Origin: Fabrea salina
Lineage: Eukaryota > Ciliophora > Heterotrichea > Heterotrichida > Fabreidae
Direction of reading: 5' to 3'
DNA length: 64,000 nt
Assembly (NCBI GenBank): GCA_022984795.1
Contig: JALIHJ010000031.1
Span: 1-64,000 of the forward strand
Position numbers and translations under genes: made by a program. The notes below the pieces were generated by a model, which worked only from the letters and a program-made list of their open reading frames with translations, was not told the origin of the DNA and did not search any database. Below are positions 18,518-26,320 of this stretch, in pieces. How positions within the stretch are numbered: position 1 is the stretch's first letter; every line of letters begins with the position of its first letter.

Positions 18518-19771
18518 ATGTCTTTGAAGGAATTTGATATTTTAGAGAAAATAGGAGATGGAGCTTATTCAGTTGTGAGCAAAGTCAGGAGGAAATCTGA
18601 CGGGGCTTACTACGCGCTCAAGAAAGTTAAGTTCCAACCACTCAAAGAGAAGGAAAAAGAAAACGCATTGACTGAAGTCAGAATAATGGCCTCTATCAAC
18701 CACCCCAACGTCATCGGCTACAAAGAAGCTTTTATAGACGAAACCAACAACAGCCTCTGCATTGTCATGGAGTTTGCTGACGACGGAGACTTGCTTCAAA
18801 AAATCAATGCGCACAAACGGAAAGCAACTTTTTTTACGGAAAAACAAATCTGGGACCTGTTCATTCAAACCATCAGGGGACTGAAAGCTCTACACGACTT
18901 GAAAATACTCCACAGAGACATCAAGTCTGCAAACGTGCTTCTTTCTAGAGACGGCAACATAAAACTAAGTGACATGAATGTATCTAAGGTAGCAAAGCGG
19001 GGACTAGTTTACACACAAACTGGAACTCCTTACTACGCTAGTCCAGAAGTTTGGCGTGACCGACCTTACGATTCCAAAAGCGACATTTGGAGTTTGGGCT
19101 GTGTGCTCTACGAAGCAATTACTCTCAACCCTCCCTTTACTTCTCACAGCATGAAGGGACTCTACCAAAAAGTAATCAAGTGCGACTACACTCCAATCCC
19201 TCCTTCCTACTCAAGTGACCTGCGCAACTTAATCAGACTCATGCTCCAGTTAGAATCTTCAAAAAGGCCTTCTTGTTCCCAGTTGCTTGGGATGGACTTC
19301 ATCAAAAAACGCGCAAGGATAGTTGAACCTGCACAAGTTCCAGGCAATTTAATAGGAACAATAAGGGTTCCTTCTAACATTAGGTCACTTTCAAATAAAC
19401 TCCCTGCCCCTGCTTATGACAGGTCGTACTTCAGTGTTCCAGCTTCAAAAAGGAACTCCAATTACCAGTCCAGAGAAGCCCTCAGCAACTTCGAAAGCAA
19501 CAAGTCAAGTCCTAACAAAGGAAAGAAAGTCCAAGACATCTTTAGACCCCCAGGCGAAGGCCTCAAAAGTCCACTGCGCTCCCACGAACTAGACAGACTT
19601 CGCAAAAGACAGATCTTGCCTGCAGCAAACCTGCCTCCTATCAACCAAGCTCCCTCCAACCAGTCAGGTCTTGCTTCAAGAATCCAGTCTTTAAAAAGAC
19701 GCTTTGAGAAGCCAAGTTTCGCTCCCTCACAGCAATCACGTGTGAGTGTTAGGCCTTCATGGTGGGGTTAG
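18518..19771 (+). CDS. NEK (NIMA-related) protein kinase
   Basis: 417 residues from the ATG at 18518. The kinase domain fills about residues 5-265: GDGAYSVV glycine loop, ALKKV with the ATP-binding Lys, ILHRDIKSANVLL catalytic loop, GTPYYASPEVW and SDIWSLGCVLYE. The metal-binding motif is DMN (SDMNVSKV) instead of DFG, as I recall for other protist NEKs. The C-terminal 150 residues are basic and disordered. NEK kinases act on cilia, basal bodies and the cell cycle, and ciliates have many. It ends with TAG 13 bp before the amidase-like gene. Confidence 0.92.
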   Translation: MSLKEFDILEKIGDGAYSVVSKVRRKSDGAYYALKKVKFQPLKEKEKENALTEVRIMASINHPNVIGYKEAFIDETNNSLCIVMEFADDGDLLQKINAHKRKATFFTEKQIWDLFIQTIRGLKALHDLKILHRDIKSANVLLSRDGNIKLSDMNVSKVAKRGLVYTQTGTPYYASPEVWRDRPYDSKSDIWSLGCVLYEAITLNPPFTSHSMKGLYQKVIKCDYTPIPPSYSSDLRNLIRLMLQLESSKRPSCSQLLGMDFIKKRARIVEPAQVPGNLIGTIRVPSNIRSLSNKLPAPAYDRSYFSVPASKRNSNYQSREALSNFESNKSSPNKGKKVQDIFRPPGEGLKSPLRSHELDRLRKRQILPAANLPPINQAPSNQSGLASRIQSLKRRFEKPSFAPSQQSRVSVRPSWWG

Positions 19772-19784
19772 TGTAATAATTCTA

Positions 19785-21461
19785 ATGAACCTTCGAACAG
19801 CCATTTCTTACTTAGGCGGGTTCAAAAACAGGTGGGACTTGCTAGCGTTGCTTAGTGTTTTGGGGGCAGGCCTTGCCTTGAAACTAGGGTTGGTTTTTAA
19901 CTCTGAAACCAAAAAACGCAAAAAAAGAATTGACGAGTTCTTGAGGAAAAGGGAAGAAGTAAAGGTCAGCTTGCAGAGGTGCATAGCTTACACACTGAAC
20001 CTCAAGCTTTACAAGGACCTACCTTTGCTTAGCCTTACACAAATCAGACAAATGCTAGACAAGGGTGAAGTTACTGTTCCAGAGTTAGTGGTGGTCTGTG
20101 CTCAGCGTCTTAAAAACGAAGCCTGGGACAGGCATCTGATATCTGATGTGGACTTAGCAGGTTGTTTGGAGCAAGCCGAGATTCTGCAACACGAAATTAA
20201 TTCGGGCAAAGTAAGGTCTGCTCTCCACGGAATCCCCTTTTCGGTGCACGAGTCAATAGCTTGCAAGGGAATGATCAAGCGCGACATGGGCCAAACAATC
20301 GTGATAGACCCCCAAGACTCACTTTTAGTTTCAATACTCAAAGAGAACGGAGCTATTGTTTTGTGCAAAGGCGCAATGTCTTTGTGGGGAGAACACCCCC
20401 TCATCGAACGACCAGTTAACCCCCAAAACAACCAAAGAACTATTGAAGGGTCTTCTGGACCAGATGCTGCTATGGTTAAGTTGGGTTGTGTGGTGGCAGC
20501 TATTGGCAGTGAGTTAATTGAAGGACTTAGGTATGCTTCAATGTGCTGTGGAGTTTGTGCCTTGCGGCCAACTTCTTCAAGGATCTCTGGAAAGGCACCC
20601 GGGGCGAAGTTTGGGTTTCCAGGCCTAGAGTCTAGTTGGGGTCCAATAGCCAAGTGTCCGGAAGACCTGTCAACTATCATGGGTGTTTTGTGCAGACAAA
20701 GAATGCACACTTTAGACCCCAGAATTCCACCTGTTGTTTGGAAGGAATGCCAACCTCGTAAGTGGAAGATTGGGTACATAGAAAGTGACGACTTCTGGCC
20801 GGCACCTGCTCCTTTCCAAAGAGTTATGAAAGAAGTATGCCAGAAGCTGAAGAGCGAAGGACACACGGTAGTTAAAGTGAAGTTTCCTCCTTTGATAGAG
20901 GCTCTTGAACACGCTGCTGCAATGCTATTTTCGAACATGAAGGCCTTTGCTGGCTTGTCTAAGTTCAGGAAGTCGATGCTTATGCCTAAGTCACTTAGGA
21001 ACTACTACACAATTTTCCAAGAAAAACTCCACGGCGAAAAGGAGTCGTTTTACGCCAAAGTAGTTAGAGACAAGTCAGCTTACTCTTACTCACAACACTG
21101 TATGGGAGCAACTAGGTTTAAAGAGCAGGTGCTGGAAGCTTGGGAGGACTTGGACGGAGTTCTTTTGCCTTACCACTGTCCTGCGCCCTACCCTGGAATG
21201 CAGCAAGACCTGTTTCCAGGAATGATTTACACAGCTTTAGCAGCACTTATAGACTTTCCCTGTGCAAATCTTGCTTTAGGAAGTGTCAACCAAGAAGAAC
21301 AGTTTTACTGGGAAGGCAAAGGCAAGTGGGTCAAAGTGATGAACAAGTGCATGGAGAACTCTGAAGGACTTCCTTTGGGAATCCAAGTGATGTGCCTCCC
21401 GTTTAGAGAAGAACAACTTTTGCAGATAATGCAGACAATCGAACACTTGTTTCCTAAGTAA
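19785..21461 (+). CDS. FAAH-like amidase family protein, probable pseudoenzyme
   Basis: 558 residues from the ATG at 19785. A membrane segment (about 18-38) precedes an amidase-signature fold, the layout of fatty acid amide hydrolase. The alignment is clear around HGIPFSVHESIACKG, EGSSGPDAAM, GSELIEGLRYASMCCGVCAL and LRPTSSRIS. The catalytic Ser-Ser-Lys triad is not kept: the Lys is His155 (VHES where FAAH has LKE), and the nucleophile Ser of GTDIGGS is Gly247 (GSELIEG). Only the bridging Ser of SSG (223/224) remains. I infer no amide hydrolysis by the normal mechanism; it may bind lipid or act as a scaffold. The frame is intact over the full family length, which argues against simple decay. 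Confidence 0.85.
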   Translation: MNLRTAISYLGGFKNRWDLLALLSVLGAGLALKLGLVFNSETKKRKKRIDEFLRKREEVKVSLQRCIAYTLNLKLYKDLPLLSLTQIRQMLDKGEVTVPELVVVCAQRLKNEAWDRHLISDVDLAGCLEQAEILQHEINSGKVRSALHGIPFSVHESIACKGMIKRDMGQTIVIDPQDSLLVSILKENGAIVLCKGAMSLWGEHPLIERPVNPQNNQRTIEGSSGPDAAMVKLGCVVAAIGSELIEGLRYASMCCGVCALRPTSSRISGKAPGAKFGFPGLESSWGPIAKCPEDLSTIMGVLCRQRMHTLDPRIPPVVWKECQPRKWKIGYIESDDFWPAPAPFQRVMKEVCQKLKSEGHTVVKVKFPPLIEALEHAAAMLFSNMKAFAGLSKFRKSMLMPKSLRNYYTIFQEKLHGEKESFYAKVVRDKSAYSYSQHCMGATRFKEQVLEAWEDLDGVLLPYHCPAPYPGMQQDLFPGMIYTALAALIDFPCANLALGSVNQEEQFYWEGKGKWVKVMNKCMENSEGLPLGIQVMCLPFREEQLLQIMQTIEHLFPK

Positions 21462-21462
21462 G

Positions 21463-23334
21463 TTAGTTAGACTCAGCAAGTGCTATTCCCACAATAACCG
21501 TTGTATCGTCTAACTTTCCTCCGAAGTGCTTTCTTCCGTGCTTACTGGCATTTTTGCTGAAAGGTGACTTGTAGTTGGAGTCCCAGCCCTTTTCAACAGC
21601 TTTGGCAGAGAGTTGTTCAGCTAGTTTTTGGGCTAGTTCCTTTTTGTTGTCGTAAAATGCCGCAAAAGACTCTGCAGTTTCGAGAATTTCAGTGTCAAAC
21701 AAGTTGTCGAAGAGTCCGTCAGTCCCTGCTATGATCAAGTCATTGGGCTTAAGTACTATTGACTCCGAAACTGAGTCGAAGGGGGAATCGTAGGTGGTTT
21801 TTTTAGACCGCTTCAGAAGAGTGACCAGTGTAGAAAGGCCCTTTTTTAAAAGGTCGTTGTAGTCTTCTTTTTTGGGCATTTGGGCAAGTTGCAGGGGGCA
21901 GTTGAAGGAGTGTTGTTGTTCACAAGACCTGTAAACAAGGCTGTATTTTTTGTTTTCTCTTTCCCTAAGGACCATGTAGCCTGAATCTCCTAAACAAAGA
22001 CTAAACAGGTAAGAGTCTTTGCAGTAGACAAGCAAAGCTGTGGAACTGCCATAACTCTCTACGCCAGCATACCCCTCGTAAAGTACTTGTTCGAAAGCAC
22101 TTAAGAGTTCAGTTCTGGGAAGCTTTTTGAGAAGGGGTTCTGACTTTTCAAAAGCATGTTTGCAGTTGTGCATGAGTTCGTTCGGAAACAAACTAGGGTC
22201 GAGTCCAAAGGTTTCCCACTCCCCCACTCCGTCTGCAAGCCCAAATATTTGTTTTTCTTCGTCAATGAAGTAAGCATCCGCACTTCCTTCGGGTGACAGA
22301 GGGGCTGTTTGTTGTTTGGGGTGTGCAACCATGCAGGCTCCTAGAGTCACTTTGACGTTGTGGGTAGCGGTGGCTTCGTTGGCTAAGTTAAGTGCTCTGG
22401 GAGAGCCTAGGTTTCCAGAAAGTGTTTTGTGGACTCTGCGGGGAGTGTTTTTGTTCGAATTAACTATGTCAGTGACTATTGAGTCGTCGTAGATTGACCG
22501 TGTGCTAAGGGCTCTGGGTATTTTACTTTTTTTGGGAATGTTAATAATGTTAGTGTAATTTCCTTGGGGGTCTTCTGAAATAGGCATATAACCGTCACAC
22601 ACAGGAATTGAGTCAACTTCAAATTTGAAAAAGTACTTTCCAGAAGGCAGTTCGGAGTTCATGAAGTATGTGGTGTAGTGGCAGTTCAGGTAACGCGAGT
22701 GCTGCATTGGGATCTTTACTTTCCAGGGAGGCGAAGTAAACGAACCTATTAAAAAGACTGTTTGGGCTGGGTACCTCCACTGAACTAGTTTGTTTTTGTG
22801 TGGGAGTTTGGAAAAGGAAAGGTCTTTCCGGACTAAGTGGCCTTTGTAAAGTTTCTGGATGAAGCAAGCAGCTTCAAAGCGTGTTTTCAGGAGTTTGTGG
22901 ACTAAACTCAGGGTCTTGGATCTTTTCTGGAGCAAAATTAGTTTGAAGAACTTAGTTATGGTGTTAGAGGCTTGGTTTTGGGCGAGTTGGATTGCTTTTA
23001 CCATGGCTAGATAGTTTCTGAGTCTTTTTGCGAAGTAGATTCTAACTGCACATTGAATTTTAGTAGCAGCGTTGTTCTTTATTCTTTTTTCTTTTTCTTG
23101 TTTGAGGTAAGTCAGTTTGCAGGTGGCGTTGAACTTCCTAATGGCTTTCTGAATCAGCACTGCTTTTATGTACATCATTTCGTGGTACTTGTGCTCTTCC
23201 AGTCTGGCGTGTCTTTGGAGTTCGCTGAGTGAACAACTAGTTTTATGGCTTAAAGAAGACTGCAACCCGCTGATTGAGTTAATTCTGGTGTTGAAACAAG
23301 CAGAGTTATTGGTTTTGTACTTTTGGGAAAGCAT
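21463..23334 (-). CDS. IQ-motif / glycogen-binding / PPTC7-type PP2C phosphatase fusion
   Basis: 623 residues. Several IQ motifs lie at about 55-170 (AVLIQKAIRKF, ATKIQCAVRIYFAKR, ACFIQKLYKGHLVRK), which bind calmodulin. An AMPK-type glycogen-binding domain follows at about 185-270 (VFLIGSFTSPPWKVKIPM, ending DPQGNYTNIINI). A PP2C phosphatase of the PPTC7/PTC7 subgroup fills about 325-620 (GLADGVGEWETFGLDPS, SSTALLVY, LGDSGYMVLRE, GTDGLFDNLFD, GGKLDDTTV). The metal-binding aspartates are present, so it is probably active. PPTC7 is normally a single-domain mitochondrial enzyme, so the fusion with calcium- and glucan-binding parts is unusual. It may be a Ca2+/calmodulin-tuned phosphatase on storage polysaccharide (inference). 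Confidence 0.88.
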   Translation of the reverse strand: MLSQKYKTNNSACFNTRINSISGLQSSLSHKTSCSLSELQRHARLEEHKYHEMMYIKAVLIQKAIRKFNATCKLTYLKQEKEKRIKNNAATKIQCAVRIYFAKRLRNYLAMVKAIQLAQNQASNTITKFFKLILLQKRSKTLSLVHKLLKTRFEAACFIQKLYKGHLVRKDLSFSKLPHKNKLVQWRYPAQTVFLIGSFTSPPWKVKIPMQHSRYLNCHYTTYFMNSELPSGKYFFKFEVDSIPVCDGYMPISEDPQGNYTNIINIPKKSKIPRALSTRSIYDDSIVTDIVNSNKNTPRRVHKTLSGNLGSPRALNLANEATATHNVKVTLGACMVAHPKQQTAPLSPEGSADAYFIDEEKQIFGLADGVGEWETFGLDPSLFPNELMHNCKHAFEKSEPLLKKLPRTELLSAFEQVLYEGYAGVESYGSSTALLVYCKDSYLFSLCLGDSGYMVLRERENKKYSLVYRSCEQQHSFNCPLQLAQMPKKEDYNDLLKKGLSTLVTLLKRSKKTTYDSPFDSVSESIVLKPNDLIIAGTDGLFDNLFDTEILETAESFAAFYDNKKELAQKLAEQLSAKAVEKGWDSNYKSPFSKNASKHGRKHFGGKLDDTTVIVGIALAESN

Positions 23335-23351
23335 TTATACTAGGTTAGTTA

Positions 23352-24878
23352 TTACTTGGTAGCAAATTTAAGAGGAGGTTTGGTGTTTTTCTGTATGGCT
23401 TTTAACTTAGACTCGTAAGCTTTGCTCAGCTCGTCTTTTTTCTCAGTGTACTTCATCTTGTAGAAGTCGTAGAGTTCCTTTTGTTTCTTTTCGAAGTTGT
23501 CTCTGGACTCGCTTTTCTTTTTTTCCTCTTTTTGACTCACACGTCTGCTTCTGTTCCGGGAGCCTGTGAAGTTGCTCCAGATTTCTTTGGCTGCTTCCAT
23601 GAACTCTAAGTAGTAGTTGTCGTTTTTTCCAGGAAATATTTTGATGTAGCCTCCTGAGTTTTCTGACTCGTACTCGTCCCTACTGTGCTGGAACTCCTTG
23701 CGTTTGTGTTCTTTTTGCATGGATCTTTCTTGGAAAGAGGTTTTTTGGATTGTTCTGAGGGTTATTTCTTTGCGACGCTGTAGTTCGTACTTCTTTTTGT
23801 CACTAGGTGACAAGTTCAGCATTTCCAAAGCTTCTTTGATTACTTGTCTTTTGACCTTTTTGTCTAGCGGAGACCCTGTGCTGAAGGCAGGCGAGTGGTT
23901 CACTTCGAGCAACCAAGGCCTTAGTCTGTCGTCAAGAATTATGTCGAACCCCAGAATTTCAAAACACATTGCGTTTGTGACGTCGTCTGGTTGGCAGGAG
24001 TGGTACGTGTGTGCTAAAGATGGCTGAATAGCACAAATTGTTTTAATGATGATGTCACAGATGTCGTCCCACAAAGTGTCTACGTCGTAGCCGTTCTCTT
24101 CCAGCCAAATAAAAGTCGAAGAAAGACTTCTTTTGTGCCCCACTGAGTCTTCGTCGGCGTTCTTGTTTGCAACGAACTTTTTGGACTTTCTGTTGACAGC
24201 GTAGTTTGTGAGGTGCATCCTCATTTGTTCGATGTTTGCAGAACTAGGTTTTTTGTACTTTTCAGTAGCAAACCTAGTGAGGCCTTCTTCGTGGATGAAG
24301 AGTCTGAGAGGGTTGCAGCCCGTGACAAGCACGTAAATCCTCAAGTCGAATTTAAGTCCTTCAATCAAGAAAGGACGCGAAAGGTACTCTTGCACAATGC
24401 AGTGCTCCCCGGGTTCAATTTCATTTATGTCCCGGGTGAGGTAGATCCCTTTGCCCTGTGAACTAGCTTCTGGCTTCACTATGTAGGTTGAGTGGGCTTT
24501 GAAGTTTTTGTGGAACTCCGAGTGCTCTGCTGGCAAAAACCAAGTTTTGGGGTAAAAGTTAAAGTCTTCGGGGAACCTGTTCCTCAGCTTGTTGAGGTTC
24601 ATGCAGAGGTTAGACTTGCGTGCAATGGCATACATGCCAGGGAAGTGGTTGACTCGTTGGTAGGGCTTCATAGACGCCAGAAGTTCTGGAGGCACTGTAG
24701 AGTCGACCCACATAACTTCCCAAGCCTTTTCGTTTTTGGTGAGCTGCCAGTTGAGGAGCTTCTTGCCCACAAAACGCACAACTTGGTACTTGGTGTCTAG
24801 GTAATGCTTACGGGCTACATTGAGTGATATAGTTTTTTTAGGTTTAGGATTAGGAGTTTTTGAAATCGTGGGTTTCAT
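23352..24878 (-). CDS. Tubulin polyglutamylase (TTLL family)
   Basis: 508 residues. The tubulin-tyrosine-ligase-like catalytic core lies at about 60-360: NHFPGMYAIARKSNL, KTWFLP, IVKPEASSQGKGIYL (ATP binding), LKFDLRIYVLV, MHLTNYAVNR, and PWLLEVNHSPAF with the metal ligands. Order and spacing resemble the TTLL6/TTLL13 group, which adds glutamate chains to tubulin in cilia. The C-terminal 150 residues are highly charged and probably helical, as in the microtubule-binding extension of TTLLs. Upstream of its start lies a 162-bp spacer shared with the divergent zinc-finger gene. Confidence 0.92.
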   Translation of the reverse strand: MKPTISKTPNPKPKKTISLNVARKHYLDTKYQVVRFVGKKLLNWQLTKNEKAWEVMWVDSTVPPELLASMKPYQRVNHFPGMYAIARKSNLCMNLNKLRNRFPEDFNFYPKTWFLPAEHSEFHKNFKAHSTYIVKPEASSQGKGIYLTRDINEIEPGEHCIVQEYLSRPFLIEGLKFDLRIYVLVTGCNPLRLFIHEEGLTRFATEKYKKPSSANIEQMRMHLTNYAVNRKSKKFVANKNADEDSVGHKRSLSSTFIWLEENGYDVDTLWDDICDIIIKTICAIQPSLAHTYHSCQPDDVTNAMCFEILGFDIILDDRLRPWLLEVNHSPAFSTGSPLDKKVKRQVIKEALEMLNLSPSDKKKYELQRRKEITLRTIQKTSFQERSMQKEHKRKEFQHSRDEYESENSGGYIKIFPGKNDNYYLEFMEAAKEIWSNFTGSRNRSRRVSQKEEKKKSESRDNFEKKQKELYDFYKMKYTEKKDELSKAYESKLKAIQKNTKPPLKFATK

Positions 24879-25040
24879 AGTTATTATTTGTAGTAAGAAT
24901 ATAAATACATACTCATTGCTGACAAAAACCCAACTATTTGTGGAGTTAACTTTTTAGCCAATTCTCTTTGTCTGGGGAACTAAAAAGGTGTGAATTAAGA
25001 AGTTAACTCATATTTTAGTAACTAATCGTTTCTCATAAAT

Positions 25041-25397
25041 ATGAAATACCAGAATTTCCCAAATGATGAAGTACATTTCGACAGTTCTATAAGAATAGAG
25101 TCCGACTCAGAAATGCATACAGTACTGCAGTCGAAAAAGAAGACCTCTTCTAGACTGACAGCGTCCAAAAAGCTCATCAGTCGGCCTTTTAAGTGCCAAC
25201 TGGGATGCAACAAAGCCTACGCCTCTTACTCGGCAAGGAGCTACCACCACAAGACTGTCCACCAGAAAATCAGACACAGGTGCTCTATGCTGGCCTGTGG
25301 CAAGCAGTACTCTTCCATCCACCAACTGAAGAAGCACATGGCGAAGCCCCACGATTGTCTTATCCAAATTATCAACATGATCAACTGGTTTGAGTAA
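25041..25397 (+). CDS. Small C2H2 zinc-finger protein
   Basis: 118 residues with two zinc fingers: C-x3-C-x12-H-x3/4-H starting at FKCQLGCNKAYASYS, and C-x4-C-x12-H-x4-H in CSMLACGKQYSSIHQLKKHM. The N-terminal 45 residues are polar and disordered, with a basic stretch (SKKKTSSRLTASKKL). Probably a nuclear DNA- or RNA-binding protein, but no specific family is evident. It has more room upstream than most genes here (162 bp) and about 180 bp downstream that hold no recognisable feature. Confidence 0.75.
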   Translation: MKYQNFPNDEVHFDSSIRIESDSEMHTVLQSKKKTSSRLTASKKLISRPFKCQLGCNKAYASYSARSYHHKTVHQKIRHRCSMLACGKQYSSIHQLKKHMAKPHDCLIQIINMINWFE

Positions 25398-25578
25398 AGT
25401 ACCTTAAGTTCAGCTTAATCTTAATAATTGGCTTCCTAAGACGAGTTGATTTTTTTTGTGATTAAACTTACTTTAATGGCCCCAGCTTTACTTATTTTTT
25501 CAAAATTCACAATTCCAATGCTGAGTAAGCAGAGTTAAGACTTAGTAATTTAATGCTTCTTAGAGTCTCTGAGTTGGG

Positions 25579-26289
25579 TTATTGGTCTTCAGTTCCGATT
25601 TGGAGCTGGTTTTGTTTTTGGGTTTCTTTTCCGACTTTTAACAAGAAACTCCTCACTCCATAGGGAGACACAAGCCTAGCAGCTTCTTCTTCTCCAAAGT
25701 AACTAACAAAAACAGCCTTTTTCACGGAGTCCTGGTTTTTGCCTCCCATGAAAATTTCAAGCAGACTTGGAGTGGCTTTTTCAGCATATTCCTTAAGCTG
25801 CTGACTGTACTTCTGTATGGCTTTTTCTGAAGCAGGTGGCGAAATTTTGTCACTAACAAGTGACGGAATCTTTTGCGCGGAAATGTCAACTATGAGGTGG
25901 ATGAGGTCTAAAACTTGGGAAGAACTGAGTTCTCCAAGGTCTTCAGGGTCTTCTAGTTCAAAAAGCAACTTTGCCTTTTGTTTAGGAGTTCCGCTGCTGA
26001 GAAGAGTCCCTAGCACAAGGATTTCTTTAAACCTTAGTTTGCCCTCATCTCTAAAAAGGCTGTAGAACTCACTGCACTTGGGACACTGGGGAGTGCTGAT
26101 AGTTTTAATTTCCAAAAGGCTTCCTGCATCAGTCCACTGGTGTTCGTTGATATATCCGTTGTAGGAGTACTTCCTCAGTGCAAAGTCAATTAGCTTGCAG
26201 CTGTTTTTGAAGAACTCCAGTTGGTCTTGTTGTTGCAAGATGCTTTGTTCTTCAGAACTCAGTTCCTGCCGACTGGAAGCACAGCCCAT
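25579..26289 (-). CDS. Predicted myristoylated EF-hand-like protein
   Basis: 236 residues. MGCASS at the N-terminus is a strong N-myristoylation plus palmitoylation signal, so membrane attachment is expected. The middle resembles the layout of recoverin/calcineurin-B-like proteins (FKEILVLGTLLSSGTPKQKA, then LFELEDPEDLGELSSSQVLD), but the loops lack a full set of calcium ligands. A CPKC pair lies near residue 73. Calcium binding is doubtful. No ortholog recognised. Its start codon lies 31 bp from the divergent GAPVD1-like gene. Confidence 0.65.
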   Translation of the reverse strand: MGCASSRQELSSEEQSILQQQDQLEFFKNSCKLIDFALRKYSYNGYINEHQWTDAGSLLEIKTISTPQCPKCSEFYSLFRDEGKLRFKEILVLGTLLSSGTPKQKAKLLFELEDPEDLGELSSSQVLDLIHLIVDISAQKIPSLVSDKISPPASEKAIQKYSQQLKEYAEKATPSLLEIFMGGKNQDSVKKAVFVSYFGEEEAARLVSPYGVRSFLLKVGKETQKQNQLQIGTEDQ

Positions 26290-26320
26290 TTTTATAAGAG
26301 TTCTGATTGAGGTGTAATAA

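Noticed and set aside
19746-19784. Upstream extension of the amidase-like protein overlapping the NEK gene
   Set aside because: It would need a non-ATG start; the ATG at 19785 follows the NEK stop cleanly and fits the family N-terminus.
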